Assembly: GCA_020634575.1 (NCBI GenBank)
Contig: JACKBM010000019.1
Span: forward strand, 1 to 64,000
Length of the DNA stretch: 64,000 nucleotides
Direction: 5' to 3'
From: Ardenticatenales bacterium
GTDB lineage: Bacteria > Chloroflexota > Anaerolineae > Promineifilales > Promineifilaceae
Shown here: in pieces, positions 1 through 8,777 of the stretch
Layout: each line of letters starts with the position of its first letter
Position numbering within the stretch: position 1 is the stretch's first letter
Notes under the pieces: model-generated
Databases searched by the model: none
What the model saw: the letters and a program-made list of their open reading frames with translations, nothing else
What the model was told of the DNA's origin: nothing
Translations under genes and position numbers: made by a program

Positions 1-7
1 CGGGGAC

Positions 8-85
8 GTGCCCTGAAGGGCACAGATCGCGTTGCCAGCGCTCTTCAGAGCGCTTCCGCCCCATCAGCACAGCATTTTAATGCTG
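8..85. repeat. Array of three evenly spaced 16-bp palindromes
   Basis: Three perfect palindromes of identical architecture (7-bp arms, 2-nt centre) lie at 8-23 (GTGCCCTGAAGGGCAC), 38-53 (GCGCTCTTCAGAGCGC) and 70-85 (CAGCATTTTAATGCTG). They start 30 and 32 bp apart, and their sequences differ from one another. They sit just downstream of the stop codon of the phosphodiesterase gene on the minus strand and may continue beyond the left edge of the window. The structure is seen directly; the function is unknown. Confidence 0.7.
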
Positions 86-100
86 CCACGCCTACTTGAC

Positions 101-1048
101 TCAACCATCCACTTCCCACCAATACATCACCGGCCGGTGATCACTCCCAACTCCTGGCCCCCGCTCGTACCCCACAAACCGAATCCCCTCACTGCCCAAC
201 GCCAAATCAATCGGCAGAAACGGCAAGAATCCCGGCCAGGTCGCCCAACGGCCAGGCCTACTCCCCGCCAGGTGCAGGCCGCCATCTCGCCGCAATCCCC
301 GCAATGGCGCCGACCAGGGCGTCGCGTTGAAATCCCCGACAATAACGACCCGATCCCCGCGGGCCTGCTGCGCCTGGCTCCAGGCCGCCGCCCCGGCAAT
401 CTCCTCAGCCTGCGCCTGCACTGTCCAGGCCGAACGAGGCCGAATGACGTGGAAGCTGAGCAGGGAGACACGCTGCCCGGCCACCTCCAGGCGCACCTGG
501 AGCAGGGGCCGGTCTGGCGCCGCTGGCAAATAGATGATCTCAGCCGACACATCGCCGGCTACCGCTGCCGGCCGGAGAAAAAGCGCTGAACCATGCGTGT
601 TCTCCCGCGGCTCGGCCAGCACCAGCTCGTAACCCGCCAGACCCACAGTGAGTGGGATCAGGTTTTCCGGGGTGATTTCTTGCAGGAAAAGGATATCCGG
701 TTGCTGCCGATTGATGTGGTCCAGGGCCGCCGTCAGATCAGGATTGTGCCGGTTGACATTCAGATGCATCAGGCTGAGGGATGGCAATGTCTCGTTAGCA
801 GGTGCCAGCCGCGCCCAGCTGCTCCCCACGATGAGCAGATTGAGCAGCGCCAGGCCAGCGCCGCTCAGAGCCACGCCTCGCTGCGGTCGCCAGCCGAGGA
901 CGGCCAGGCCCATTCCGCCCAGAGCCAGAAAGGGGCGAAAATGCTCGATCAGACCCAGGAACCAGATCCGGTCGGCCAATAGCGGCGCGGCGGTCAGGCC
1001 GCCCAGGAGCAGCAGACCTGCCAGGAGCAGGCGTCGCCCGCTAAACAT
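101..1048 (-). CDS. Membrane-anchored endonuclease/exonuclease/phosphatase (EEP) family protein
   Basis: This 315-residue protein has about three membrane segments in its first 80 residues, followed by a catalytic domain of the EEP superfamily (DNase I/sphingomyelinase-type metal-dependent phosphodiesterases). Visible motifs in order are HLNVN, the metal-binding Glu in FLQEIT, GDFNATPWS and the C-terminal GSDHRPV. The layout resembles bacterial EEP proteins with the domain exposed outside the membrane. The substrate (nucleic acid, phospholipid or other phosphodiester) cannot be told. Its ATG overlaps the 3' end of the ABC permease gene by 8 bp, so the two are probably co-transcribed with the upstream ATPase. 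Confidence 0.85.
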   Translation of the reverse strand: MFSGRRLLLAGLLLLGGLTAAPLLADRIWFLGLIEHFRPFLALGGMGLAVLGWRPQRGVALSGAGLALLNLLIVGSSWARLAPANETLPSLSLMHLNVNRHNPDLTAALDHINRQQPDILFLQEITPENLIPLTVGLAGYELVLAEPRENTHGSALFLRPAAVAGDVSAEIIYLPAAPDRPLLQVRLEVAGQRVSLLSFHVIRPRSAWTVQAQAEEIAGAAAWSQAQQARGDRVVIVGDFNATPWSAPLRGLRRDGGLHLAGSRPGRWATWPGFLPFLPIDLALGSEGIRFVGYERGPGVGSDHRPVMYWWEVDG

Positions 1049-1898
1049 CGCGCCGGCTGATGCTCCACAGGGCTAGCCCTAACAGAACCAGCAAGTAAAG
1101 GCCGGCATACCAGAGCATTCGTTCGCTGGGTTGGGCGGTGCTGAAGAAGGGCGTCGTCGGGCCGGTTGCCCGGGAGAGTTGCAGGATTGCTGGCGGCGTC
1201 AGCAAATAAGAGGCGCGCCGCCAAAGGATATCGACGGGCAAAATGAGGCTGCTAATGATGCCGATGTTGACCGCTGCCTCATTGCGCAGTAAGGCGCCGA
1301 TCTGCTCCACCCAGCCGCCGACAAAGGCGATACCATACAACATAAAGGTCAGGGCGCCATTGGCCAGCGTCGAGAAACGGGTGCCGCCCAGGACGGCCAC
1401 GCTCATCATGAGCAAGCCACTGAGGTAGATGAGGGCGAGACCGGCCGGTCCGTTCGCCAGCACAAACCCCGCTCGCAGGTAGGCCAGCAGCAACACCCCA
1501 CCCGGCAACAGCAACACGCAGCCCAGAATCAGCAAAGCATACGCCAGCCACTTCCCCAACACCACCTGCCAGCGAAACAGTGGCTTGGTGATCAACACAT
1601 CCAGCGTATGGTTCTCGATCTCGGCCGAAACACCCGCCACCGAAATCAGCACCGCGATCAGGATGACCAGAAAATGGGTCACATACAGCCCGGCCAGCGT
1701 CAAAAAGAAAATCGGGAACAACTGCTGCTCCGCCGCCATCACCTGCACATCCACCCACATATAATGAAAGCCAGTGCCAAACAAACCCAGAAACCCCAGC
1801 CCCATCACCAGCAACGCCCACAATATCCGCCGCCGCTGCGACTCCCGCAGCGTCAGGGTGATAATGGTGGAGAGGGCGTTGAGGGATTGGTTGAGCAT
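1041..1898 (-). CDS. ABC transporter permease (ABC-2 type)
   Basis: This 285-residue integral membrane protein has six or more hydrophobic segments and a large polar loop after the first, typical of ABC-2/NosY-like permeases. Features such as NHTLDVLITKPLFRWQVVLGKW after the second helix match the ABC_membrane family signature for exporters paired with a single ATPase. The cognate ATPase gene lies just upstream on the same strand, separated by heptamer repeats. The transported substrate is not evident. Stop TAG overlaps the start of the EEP gene. Confidence 0.85.
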   Translation of the reverse strand: MLNQSLNALSTIITLTLRESQRRRILWALLVMGLGFLGLFGTGFHYMWVDVQVMAAEQQLFPIFFLTLAGLYVTHFLVILIAVLISVAGVSAEIENHTLDVLITKPLFRWQVVLGKWLAYALLILGCVLLLPGGVLLLAYLRAGFVLANGPAGLALIYLSGLLMMSVAVLGGTRFSTLANGALTFMLYGIAFVGGWVEQIGALLRNEAAVNIGIISSLILPVDILWRRASYLLTPPAILQLSRATGPTTPFFSTAQPSERMLWYAGLYLLVLLGLALWSISRRDV

Positions 1899-1904
1899 GA
1901 TTTT

Positions 1905-1935
1905 TAGCTGTTAGCTATTAGCTGTTAGCTATTAG
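1905..1935. repeat. Short tandem heptamer repeat (TAGCTRT)n
   Basis: Four-plus copies of the 7-nt unit TAGCTGT/TAGCTAT lie immediately upstream of the permease start codon. The same unit recurs at 1979-2010, 2937-2982, 14192-14220 and 26979-27010, always between genes. It resembles the short tandemly repeated repetitive sequences described in filamentous cyanobacteria. Confidence 0.85.
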
Positions 1936-1978
1936 TGACTTATGATTCTATATGCTTTGGACATTTGCCTGCGAAATC

Positions 1979-2010
1979 TACTAACAGCTAACAGCTATCA
2001 GCTAACAGCT
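1979..2010. repeat. Short tandem heptamer repeat, inverted copy
   Basis: Units of CTAACAG/CTATCAG, the reverse complement of the TAGCTRT heptamer, abut the TAG stop codon of the ABC ATPase gene. Together with the copy at 1905-1935 it forms an inverted pair around a 43-bp AT-rich spacer, so a hairpin between ATPase and permease transcripts is possible. Confidence 0.8.
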
Positions 2011-2011
2011 C

Positions 2012-2932
2012 CTACCCCATCAACCTCACAAACCGCTCCTCCAACGATTGCCGCTGGGGGGTCAGCTCGTAAAGGGTGTAACGGTTTTCCACGAGCCAGC
2101 TGGCCAGGCGGGGCAGGCTATTGCTGTCGGGCAGGAGGAGGGTGTACCGGCCGGTTGTCGCCTCAAAACGCACCTCGCTACCAAACTGCTCCAGCCCCAG
2201 CTGTAAGGCCGCATCCGGCTGGCCCACCCGCAGGACGACCAGCAATTGTGCCTCCGACGCCTGCCGCAAATCGACCGTGTCCACGATCCGCCCTTGCCGG
2301 ATGAACGTGGCCCGGTCGCAGGTTAATTCAACCTCGCTCAGCAGGTGGGAATTGAGGAAAACGGCGCGCCCCTCCTCCCGCAGCCCCATAATTATCTGCC
2401 GCACCAGTCGCCGGCCCAATGGGTCCAGCCCGGATGTTGGCTCGTCCAGAAAGACAATATCGGGATCATTCAACAGCGCCTGAGCCAGACCGATACGCTG
2501 CAACATCCCCTTGGAGAAATCGTTGAGTTTGATGTCCCGTTGGGGGCTCAGGCCGACGAGTTCCAGTAAGGTCGGGATAGCCGCCTGACGATCCGCCCGG
2601 CTCATGCCGTATAGCCGACCGTGGATATCGAGGAATTCGGCCGCGGTGAGCCAGTCGTGGAAGCGGAAATGCTCGGGGAGGTAGCCGACGCGGGCCCGGG
2701 TTTGCCGGTCGCCAACCGGCCGGTTCAGCAGCCGGCCCTCCCCACTGGTCGGCGCTACCAGCCCCAGCAGCATCTTTACCGAGGTCGTTTTGCCGGCCCC
2801 ATTTGGGCCCAAAAAGGCGAAAATCTCACCCCGCCGCACCTGCAAGGTCAAATCCGCGACAGCCACAGTCGCGCCAAACTCTTTCCGCAGCTGCTTCGCT
2901 TCAATCGCCCACGGCTGAATCTGAGAAACCAT
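2012..2932 (-). CDS. ABC transporter ATP-binding protein
   Basis: This 306-residue cytoplasmic ATPase energises the permease encoded just downstream. It carries Walker A (GPNGAGKTT, about residues 41-49), a C-loop variant (FSKGM in place of LSGGQ), Walker B plus catalytic Glu (DIVFLDEPTSGLD) and the H-loop (NSHLLSEVE). After about residue 215 there is a C-terminal regulatory-like domain found in the CcmA/NatA/DrrA group. The gene order ATPase-permease-EEP protein suggests an exporter operon. The variant FSKGM signature is common in this group. The substrate is unknown. Confidence 0.9.
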   Translation of the reverse strand: MVSQIQPWAIEAKQLRKEFGATVAVADLTLQVRRGEIFAFLGPNGAGKTTSVKMLLGLVAPTSGEGRLLNRPVGDRQTRARVGYLPEHFRFHDWLTAAEFLDIHGRLYGMSRADRQAAIPTLLELVGLSPQRDIKLNDFSKGMLQRIGLAQALLNDPDIVFLDEPTSGLDPLGRRLVRQIIMGLREEGRAVFLNSHLLSEVELTCDRATFIRQGRIVDTVDLRQASEAQLLVVLRVGQPDAALQLGLEQFGSEVRFEATTGRYTLLLPDSNSLPRLASWLVENRYTLYELTPQRQSLEERFVRLMG

Positions 2933-2936
2933 ATGC

Positions 2937-2982
2937 CTAACAGCTAACAGCTAACAGCTAAAAGCTAATAGCTATCAGCTAT
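2937..2982. repeat. Short tandem heptamer repeat reaching into the rex stop codon
   Basis: About six copies of CTAACAG/CTAATAG/CTATCAG lie between rex and the ABC ATPase start. The last codons of rex (Asp-Ser-stop, GAT AGC TGA on the minus strand) are written in the repeat itself, so the repeat overlaps the coding end. Confidence 0.8.
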
Positions 2983-3601
2983 CCAAATAATACGTCATAT
3001 GCTGCAATTGCACGACCGGGTCAGAATAGGCGATGTGGACATCTTCCGGCACGCGCAGGCTGATGGGGGCATAACTGAGGATGGAGCGGACACCAGCGGT
3101 GATGAGCCGGTCGGCCACTTCCTGGGCATCGCGGGCCGGCACGGAGATGATGGCGATCTGGATGTGTTCGCGGGCCACGGTCTCTTCCAATTCATCCAGG
3201 TGCTGGACGGCGATGCCGGCCATCTGCTTGCCCACGACCTCCACGTCAATGTCGAAGACCCAACGCATGGCAAAGCCGCGATGGCGGAAGCCGCCGTAAT
3301 TGGCCAGCGCATGGCCCAGGTAGCCGGCCCCGACAATGGCGACGCCCCACTCCCGATCCAGCTTCAGGATCTGGCGGAGCTGTTCGATCAAATAGCTAAT
3401 CTGATAGCCAGTGCCTTGTTTACCAAACTCACCAAAATGGGAGAGATCTTTGCGGATCTGGGCCGAGCTGATCCCCAGGTGGCGGCCCAATTCATGCGAC
3501 GAAGTCGTCAACTTCTGTCCTTCTTCAGCAAGATAAGTCAGCGCACGTAGATAGATCGGCAACCGTGCAATGACGATGTCAGGTATGTGATCTTCTGACA
3601 C
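2975..3601 (-). CDS. rex: Redox-sensing transcriptional repressor Rex
   Basis: Rex senses the NADH/NAD+ ratio and represses fermentative or respiratory genes when NADH is low. The protein shows an N-terminal winged helix ([16 protein letters not shown], then the recognition region [16 protein letters not shown]) and a Rossmann domain with the NAD(H) loop [12 protein letters not shown] followed by the FDID acidic end of strand two. A start at 3601 (GTG, preceded by GGAG 11 nt upstream) gives 208 residues, the usual Rex length. An upstream TTG at 3667 would add a 22-residue extension not expected in the family. A candidate operator lies upstream. Respiratory genes in this window, such as the cytochrome and oxidase operons, are plausible targets but this is inference. 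Confidence 0.93.
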   Translation of the reverse strand: MSEDHIPDIVIARLPIYLRALTYLAEEGQKLTTSSHELGRHLGISSAQIRKDLSHFGEFGKQGTGYQISYLIEQLRQILKLDREWGVAIVGAGYLGHALANYGGFRHRGFAMRWVFDIDVEVVGKQMAGIAVQHLDELEETVAREHIQIAIISVPARDAQEVADRLITAGVRSILSYAPISLRVPEDVHIAYSDPVVQLQHMTYYLDS

Positions 3602-3658
3602 TTGGGCGAATGCTCCTACGCGGAAGGACAAATGAGCCCCTCTGATGTTGTTGACGAC

Positions 3659-3689
3659 TACGAACAATCGTTCGTATATAATTTCACAA
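3659..3689 (-). promoter_or_regulatory. Candidate autoregulatory site upstream of rex
   Basis: A perfect 7-bp inverted repeat (TACGAAC-AATC-GTTCGTA, 3659-3676) is followed by ATTTCACAA (3681-3689), which equals the right half of the known Rex operator TTGTGAA-N6-TTCACAA. The left half of a canonical operator is poorly matched, so this is either a degenerate Rex site or a different regulator's site. It lies in the leader if rex starts at 3601. Confidence 0.35.
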
Positions 3690-3769
3690 TTCTAACAGAT
3701 GGCCTATACGACCGCAACAGCGCCACTTCTTATCTCTAGCTAATAGATCGGGTGTAATCTGCCCGCGGC

Positions 3770-3799
3770 ATTGTCCCCGGTGTCGCCATGTCGGACAAT
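3770..3799. promoter_or_regulatory. Inverted repeat ahead of the MacAB-like operon
   Basis: A 7-bp inverted repeat, ATTGTCC-N16-GGACAAT, lies 50 bp upstream of the adaptor-protein start codon. It could be an operator or a leader hairpin for the exporter operon. No clear sigma-70 promoter was recognised in this 180-bp gap. Confidence 0.3.
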
Positions 3800-3848
3800 T
3801 TCCCGGGAAGCGTAGCCAGTGATTGGCCCCGCAGAAGGATGAAGAAAG

Positions 3849-5372
3849 ATGCGTTATCGAAATTGGCTTATCGCCGCCCTTTTACTTGTAGTGGCGGGCG
3901 GTGGTTATTATTTGCTGCAGCAACGTTCGGCGGCCCAGGCGGCCACCGAATTTGAAGTCATTCGCCAGGAAAGTGTGCAGCGTGACCGGCTGGAATCGAC
4001 GGTCAATGCGACTGGCTCCATCGAACCAGAAGCGGAGCTTTCTCTGACATTTGGTCTGGGCGGCACCATCCAACAAGTGAATGTGGCCCGCGGGCAAACG
4101 GTGATAGCCGGCGAAGTCCTGGCCACCCTGGATACGGCTGAGCTGGAACTGGCTGTGCAGCAGGCCGGTGATGCCCTGACCATTCAGCAACTCACCCTGC
4201 AGCAACGTCGTGACAGCCAGCCCACAGCCGCCACCCTGGCAACCGCCCAGGCCGACATTGACGCGACCCAGGCCAGTGTCGCTGTCGCCGAAGCCAATCA
4301 GGCTGGCGCTGAAGCGGGTCTACTGCAGGCCGAAGCCCAAAAAGCGCTGCTCCAGGCCGGCCCCACCGCCGACGCCATCGCTGCCGCCGATGCTGAGATC
4401 GCTGCCCGTACCGCCGAGGTGGAGACGGTTCAGGACGCCTACGACCGCATCATCGAATTTGGCGTGGGTGGCACAACTGAAGAACAGACCCGCTTTCAGC
4501 TCAATGCCGCCCAGCAAGCGCTGGCGGCGGCTGAAGCCCGGCGCACCGCGCTCTTTGCTGGCCCCCGCCTCGCCGATCTCCAGGCGGCTGATGCCCAGAT
4601 CGCTTCGGCCCAGGCCAATGTGCAGGCGGCGAGCGGCAATGTGCTGGTCGCCCAGGCCAACGTGGCCCGGGCCCAGGCCGCCTACGACCGGCTCTTGGAA
4701 CCCCCAACTGAAGCAGAATTGGCGATTCTCGAAGCCCAGGTGGCCAGCGCCGAGACCAACCTGGCCCTGGCGCAACTCCGCCTGGAGCAGGCCCAGATCG
4801 TGGCGCCGATTGATGGCACCGTTGCCAGCGTCACGGTGAACCAGGGTGAATTGGCGACGCCCGGCGCCCCGGCGGTGACGCTGCTGGTGGAAGATGCCTT
4901 TCATATCGACGTGAATGTCGATGAGATTGATATTGACCAGGTTGATATCGGCCAGGCGGTGCGAATTACCTTGGATGCGCTGCCGGACCGGCCGGTCACC
5001 GGCACCGTCGCCGAAATTGCGCCTACCTCAGGCGCCCTTACCGGCGGCGTTGTCTCCTACCTGGTCACCATCAACATCGATCTCGAAGACCAATCCTTCT
5101 TGCGCCCTGGCATGAGCGCCAACGCCGCCATCGTCGTTGATCAGCTCGTCGATGTCCTGGTCATCCCCAATTGGGCTGTCAAGCTGGACCGGGAAACGGG
5201 CGCCGCCACGGTGCTGCGCCTGCTCGGGGAAAACGATGTCGAGGAAGTGGCCATCGAAACCGGCTTGCGTAATGAGCAGTTTATCGAAGTGCGCGCCGGC
5301 CTCAGCGAAGGGGACCAGGTCGTCATCACCAGTGAGCGCGAGACCTTCAGCTTCTTCGGCGGTGGCCAATGA
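3849..5372 (+). CDS. MacA/HlyD-like efflux adaptor subunit
   Basis: This 507-residue membrane-fusion (periplasmic adaptor type) protein connects an FtsX-type ABC exporter to the cell envelope. It has an N-terminal membrane anchor (residues about 7-24), a split biotinyl-lipoyl domain (first half about 60-100, [15 protein letters not shown]; second half about 320-350, [18 protein letters not shown]), a very long Ala/Gln-rich helical hairpin between them (about 100-320) and beta-barrel/membrane-proximal domains. The coiled coil is longer than in E. coli MacA. The stop codon overlaps the ATPase start (ATGA), which indicates translational coupling. Substrate unknown: antibiotics, lipids or peptides are possible. 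Confidence 0.9.
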   Translation: MRYRNWLIAALLLVVAGGGYYLLQQRSAAQAATEFEVIRQESVQRDRLESTVNATGSIEPEAELSLTFGLGGTIQQVNVARGQTVIAGEVLATLDTAELELAVQQAGDALTIQQLTLQQRRDSQPTAATLATAQADIDATQASVAVAEANQAGAEAGLLQAEAQKALLQAGPTADAIAAADAEIAARTAEVETVQDAYDRIIEFGVGGTTEEQTRFQLNAAQQALAAAEARRTALFAGPRLADLQAADAQIASAQANVQAASGNVLVAQANVARAQAAYDRLLEPPTEAELAILEAQVASAETNLALAQLRLEQAQIVAPIDGTVASVTVNQGELATPGAPAVTLLVEDAFHIDVNVDEIDIDQVDIGQAVRITLDALPDRPVTGTVAEIAPTSGALTGGVVSYLVTINIDLEDQSFLRPGMSANAAIVVDQLVDVLVIPNWAVKLDRETGAATVLRLLGENDVEEVAIETGLRNEQFIEVRAGLSEGDQVVITSERETFSFFGGGQ

Positions 5373-6130
5373 GCGACGCGGCCGTTATCGACATCCGCGA
5401 CCTGACCAAGGTCTACCAGATGGGCGAGCACGAAGTCCGCGCCCTCAATGGCGTCTCCCTGCAGATTCTCAAAGGCGAGTTTGTCTCGATCATGGGGCCA
5501 TCCGGGTCCGGTAAATCAACGATGATGAACCTGGTTGGCGCCCTGGACCAGCCCACCGGCGGCACCTACCTGTTGGATGGCGTCGACGTCGGCGAAGTGG
5601 ATGAGAATGCCCTGGCCGATATTCGCAATCAGAAGATCGGTTTCGTTTTCCAGAATTTCAACCTGTTGTCCCGGACGCCGGCCATTCAGCAGGTGGAACT
5701 GCCCCTGATTTACGGTGGCAAGGGGAACCGGCGCCAGAAGGCGATTGATGCCCTGACGCGCGTAGGGTTGGCCGACCGGATCGACCATCGTCCCAGCGAA
5801 CTGTCCGGTGGTCAGCAACAACGCGTCGCCATCGCTCGGGCGCTGGTCAACGACCCTGCCATCATCCTCGCCGACGAGCCGACCGGCAACCTGGACAGCA
5901 AATCCGGTATCGAGGTGATGGCGCTGCTGCAGGAGCTGAATCAGAAGCAGGGCATCACCATCATCCTGGTCACCCATGACCCCTGGATCGCCCGCCACAC
6001 CAAACGCGTCGTCCGCCTCGCCGACGGCGTCATCGTGGGCGACGAACGAATCAGCCGGCCCCTGATCGCCGGCGAAGCCACCCGCGACTCGGACCAGGCG
6101 CTGGTAGATACGGTGGGGTTTCATGGCTGA
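5369..6130 (+). CDS. MacB/LolD-type ABC transporter ATP-binding protein
   Basis: This 253-residue ATPase belongs to the MacB/LolD/FtsE group. Motifs are Walker [13 protein letters not shown] (about residues 42-53), Q-loop FQNFNLL, signature [15 protein letters not shown], Walker [13 protein letters not shown] and switch His in [10 protein letters not shown]. The extra residues typical of the group, [22 protein letters not shown], are present. It is encoded between the adaptor and two permease genes, so the complex is probably adaptor + ATPase dimer + permease heterodimer. Confidence 0.93.
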   Translation: MSDAAVIDIRDLTKVYQMGEHEVRALNGVSLQILKGEFVSIMGPSGSGKSTMMNLVGALDQPTGGTYLLDGVDVGEVDENALADIRNQKIGFVFQNFNLLSRTPAIQQVELPLIYGGKGNRRQKAIDALTRVGLADRIDHRPSELSGGQQQRVAIARALVNDPAIILADEPTGNLDSKSGIEVMALLQELNQKQGITIILVTHDPWIARHTKRVVRLADGVIVGDERISRPLIAGEATRDSDQALVDTVGFHG

Positions 6131-6304
6131 GAATAGCGGGGCTGCGCCCCTTTGGGCGGTCAGTACGCTGCGCTTTCGGTATGGGCCTGCGGCCCTTTCG
6201 GTACGCTGCGCTTTCAGTAGACGGAAGCCTGCCCTTCTACTGAAAGCGAGCGCAGCGAGCGTACTGACGGCTGAAAGGGCCGCAGGCCCGTACTGACAAC
6301 TGAC
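6131..6304. repeat. Nested inverted repeats inside the exporter operon
   Basis: The gap between ATPase and first permease is built from two repeat words, a GGGCCTGCGGCCCTTTC word and a CAGTACGCTGCGCTTTC word. Both appear first on the plus strand (6158-6222) and again as reverse complements (6237-6296). The whole could fold into one long imperfect hairpin. It interrupts an otherwise overlapping operon, so it may be an inserted REP-like element and could change the ATPase:permease expression ratio. Confidence 0.75.
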
Positions 6305-7549
6305 ATGAATTTACGCGAAAACACACGCATCGCGCTTAATGCGCTTCTGAGCAATAAGCTGCGGGCGATCCTGACGATGTTGGGCATCATCATCGGGGTG
6401 GCAGCGGTGATTACGTTGCTGTCAGTGGGCCAGGGCGTGTCGGCATTTGTGACGGGTGAGTTTGAAGGATTGGGCAACAATCTGCTGTTTGTCCTGCCCG
6501 GCGAGGTCAGCCCGGACCAGTTCGGTCCGCGGCGCTCCGGCGGCGGTGGCCTGACGATGCGCGATTACGAGGCGGTAGCTGACTCGCTGCGGACGCCGGA
6601 CCTGCTGGGCGTCGTGCCCCAATACGGCCGCAGCGCTACGGTCACTCTGGGCGGGCAAACCACACGGACCGAAATCGCCGGCGTCACCCCCAATTTTCCT
6701 GACGTGCGCAACTTTTACCCGGTCAGCGGCGGCTTCTTCAGCGAAACCGATCTGGCCAGCAGCACCCGTGTCGCCGTCATCGGCCAGACCGTTTACGAAG
6801 AGCTGTTCCCGGAAGGAGGCGTGCCGGTTGGCGAAACCATTCGCATTGACAATATCAGCTTCCGCATCATTGGCCTGATGGAGGAAAAAGGCGGGTCGGG
6901 CTTCAATGACCAGGACAACATTATCTTTGTACCGATTTCCACTGCCCAGCGCCGCCTCTTCCCCGCCCGCCGGGCCGATGGCCAGTTTCGCGTTGACCTG
7001 ATCTACGCCCAGGTGGTTGATGAATCATTGCAGGAGGCGGCCATCACCCAGATCGAGATCGTCCTGCGCGAAACCCACAACATCAGTTTTCGCGATGAGG
7101 ATGATTTTTCGGTGGTGAGCCAGGCGGAGCTGGTCAGCGCTTTTTCCCAGGTCACCGGCGTCTTGACCATTTTTCTGGGGACGATTGCCGGCATTTCTCT
7201 GTTGGTCGGCGGCATCGGCATCATGAATATCATGCTGGTGTCGGTAACGGAGCGGACGCGGGAGATCGGCTTGCGCAAGGCCGTAGGGGCCAAGCCGAAG
7301 GACATTTTGGGCCAATTCCTGACCGAAGCGGTTTTCCTATCCCTGATCGGCGGCCTGATTGGGCTGGTCCTGGGCATCAGCGGCTCTTACTTCATTGCCA
7401 GCTTGCTGGATACGCTGGAGGCGACCATCGACTGGAACGCGGTACTGCTCTCGATCCTGTTCTCGGCAGCCGTGGGTCTCTTCTTTGGCATTTACCCGGC
7501 GATGCGAGCAGCCTCCCTGAACCCGATTGATGCGCTGAGGTACGAATGA
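6305..7549 (+). CDS. MacB-like ABC transporter permease (FtsX fold), first copy
   Basis: This 414-residue permease has the MacB layout. TM1 lies at about residues 21-43, a MacB_PCD periplasmic core domain spans about 45-245, and the FtsX domain with three TM segments occupies the last 130 residues. The motif [19 protein letters not shown] (about 315-333) is the family coupling-helix region. It is 40-50% identical by eye to the next gene, with which it overlaps by 4 bp, so the exporter probably works as a permease heterodimer. No fused ATPase is present, unlike E. coli MacB. Confidence 0.92.
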   Translation: MNLRENTRIALNALLSNKLRAILTMLGIIIGVAAVITLLSVGQGVSAFVTGEFEGLGNNLLFVLPGEVSPDQFGPRRSGGGGLTMRDYEAVADSLRTPDLLGVVPQYGRSATVTLGGQTTRTEIAGVTPNFPDVRNFYPVSGGFFSETDLASSTRVAVIGQTVYEELFPEGGVPVGETIRIDNISFRIIGLMEEKGGSGFNDQDNIIFVPISTAQRRLFPARRADGQFRVDLIYAQVVDESLQEAAITQIEIVLRETHNISFRDEDDFSVVSQAELVSAFSQVTGVLTIFLGTIAGISLLVGGIGIMNIMLVSVTERTREIGLRKAVGAKPKDILGQFLTEAVFLSLIGGLIGLVLGISGSYFIASLLDTLEATIDWNAVLLSILFSAAVGLFFGIYPAMRAASLNPIDALRYE

Positions 7550-8772
7550 ACGTGCGCGAGAACATCCGCATCGCCCTGCGTGCCCTGGCGGCCAACAAGC
7601 TGCGCGCCATCCTGACGATGCTGGGCATCATGATCGGTGTGGGCGCGGTCATCACCCTGGTCTCGATTGGGGATGGCGTAACCCGCTTTGTGGCCGAACA
7701 ATTTGTGGGGCTGGGCTCAAACCTGGTCTTTGTGGTGCCGGCGGATGACCCGGATAGGCCGCAATCCCCCTTCACGATTGCCGACGCGACGGCGCTGGCT
7801 GACCCGGCCAACGTGCCGGGTGCGGCCGGCGTGGCGCCGTTGATTTTCCGCGGGGTGGAGTTGCAGTACGAGGGCAACAGCTATCAGGCAACGGCGCGAT
7901 CCTCGACGGCTGATTTTGCGCCGCTGCGCGGTTATGAGATTGAACGAGGGCGGAACTTTACGGAGGAAGAGGATACCGGCCGGTCCCGCGTCGCCATCAT
8001 CGGCCTCGACATCGTCAAAAACCTATTCCCCACCGATGTCGATCCACTGGACCAATCCATCCGCATCAACGGCGTCAACTTCCGCGTCATTGGCATCTTT
8101 GCCGAGCAGGGGGCCGGCGCCTTTGGCAGCCAGGATGACCTGCTGGTGCTGCCCATCAACACCGCCCAGGAACGGCTCTTCAACTACCGTAGCCGCCGCA
8201 CCGGTGAGCCCCTCGTCGACATCATCATCCTGCAAGCCGCCGACGCCGAGCTGGTTGGCGATCTCCTCATCGACACGGCTGACACCCTACGCCGCCGCCA
8301 TGACATCAGCTTCCGCGACGAAGATGATTTTGCCATGTTGACCCAGCAGGATTTTCTGGACTCCTTTGGCGAGGTGACCAGCGTGCTGACCCTCTTTCTG
8401 GGTGCGATCGCCAGCATTTCCCTGCTGGTCGGCGGCATCGGCATCATGAATATCATGCTGGTGTCGGTGACAGAACGGACGCGGGAGATCGGGTTGCGCA
8501 AGGCGGTCGGCGCCAAATCGCGCGACATCCTGGGGCAATTTTTGACAGAAGCGGTGGTTCTGGCCATATTAGGAGGCTTGCTGGGGCTTTTACTGGGTTG
8601 GATTGGCAGCATCGCCGTACGGGTTGCGGTGCCGGAGTTGGACACCGCCATTACCCTGGATTCTGTGGCCCTGGCGATTGGTTTTGCCGGGTTGGTCGGC
8701 ATCTTCTTTGGCATTTACCCGGCTTACCGGGCTGCCCAACTCCACCCGATCGACGCCCTGCGCTTTGAGTAA
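7546..8772 (+). CDS. MacB-like ABC transporter permease (FtsX fold), second copy
   Basis: This 408-residue paralogue of the preceding permease has the same order: TM1 (about 20-42), periplasmic core, then an FtsX domain with [19 protein letters not shown]. Its start ATG overlaps the upstream stop (ATGA). Conserved blocks shared by the pair include the N-terminal [10 protein letters not shown] and the [19 protein letters not shown] helix. Tandem duplication followed by divergence of the periplasmic domain is the likely origin. Confidence 0.92.
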   Translation: MNVRENIRIALRALAANKLRAILTMLGIMIGVGAVITLVSIGDGVTRFVAEQFVGLGSNLVFVVPADDPDRPQSPFTIADATALADPANVPGAAGVAPLIFRGVELQYEGNSYQATARSSTADFAPLRGYEIERGRNFTEEEDTGRSRVAIIGLDIVKNLFPTDVDPLDQSIRINGVNFRVIGIFAEQGAGAFGSQDDLLVLPINTAQERLFNYRSRRTGEPLVDIIILQAADAELVGDLLIDTADTLRRRHDISFRDEDDFAMLTQQDFLDSFGEVTSVLTLFLGAIASISLLVGGIGIMNIMLVSVTERTREIGLRKAVGAKSRDILGQFLTEAVVLAILGGLLGLLLGWIGSIAVRVAVPELDTAITLDSVALAIGFAGLVGIFFGIYPAYRAAQLHPIDALRFE

Positions 8773-8777
8773 AGAAC

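Noticed and set aside
8..85. CRISPR array at the left edge
   Set aside because: The palindromes differ in sequence from one another, whereas CRISPR repeats are identical.
3602..3667. N-terminal extension of Rex from a TTG at 3667
   Set aside because: The GTG at 3601 has a better ribosome-binding site and gives the usual family length.
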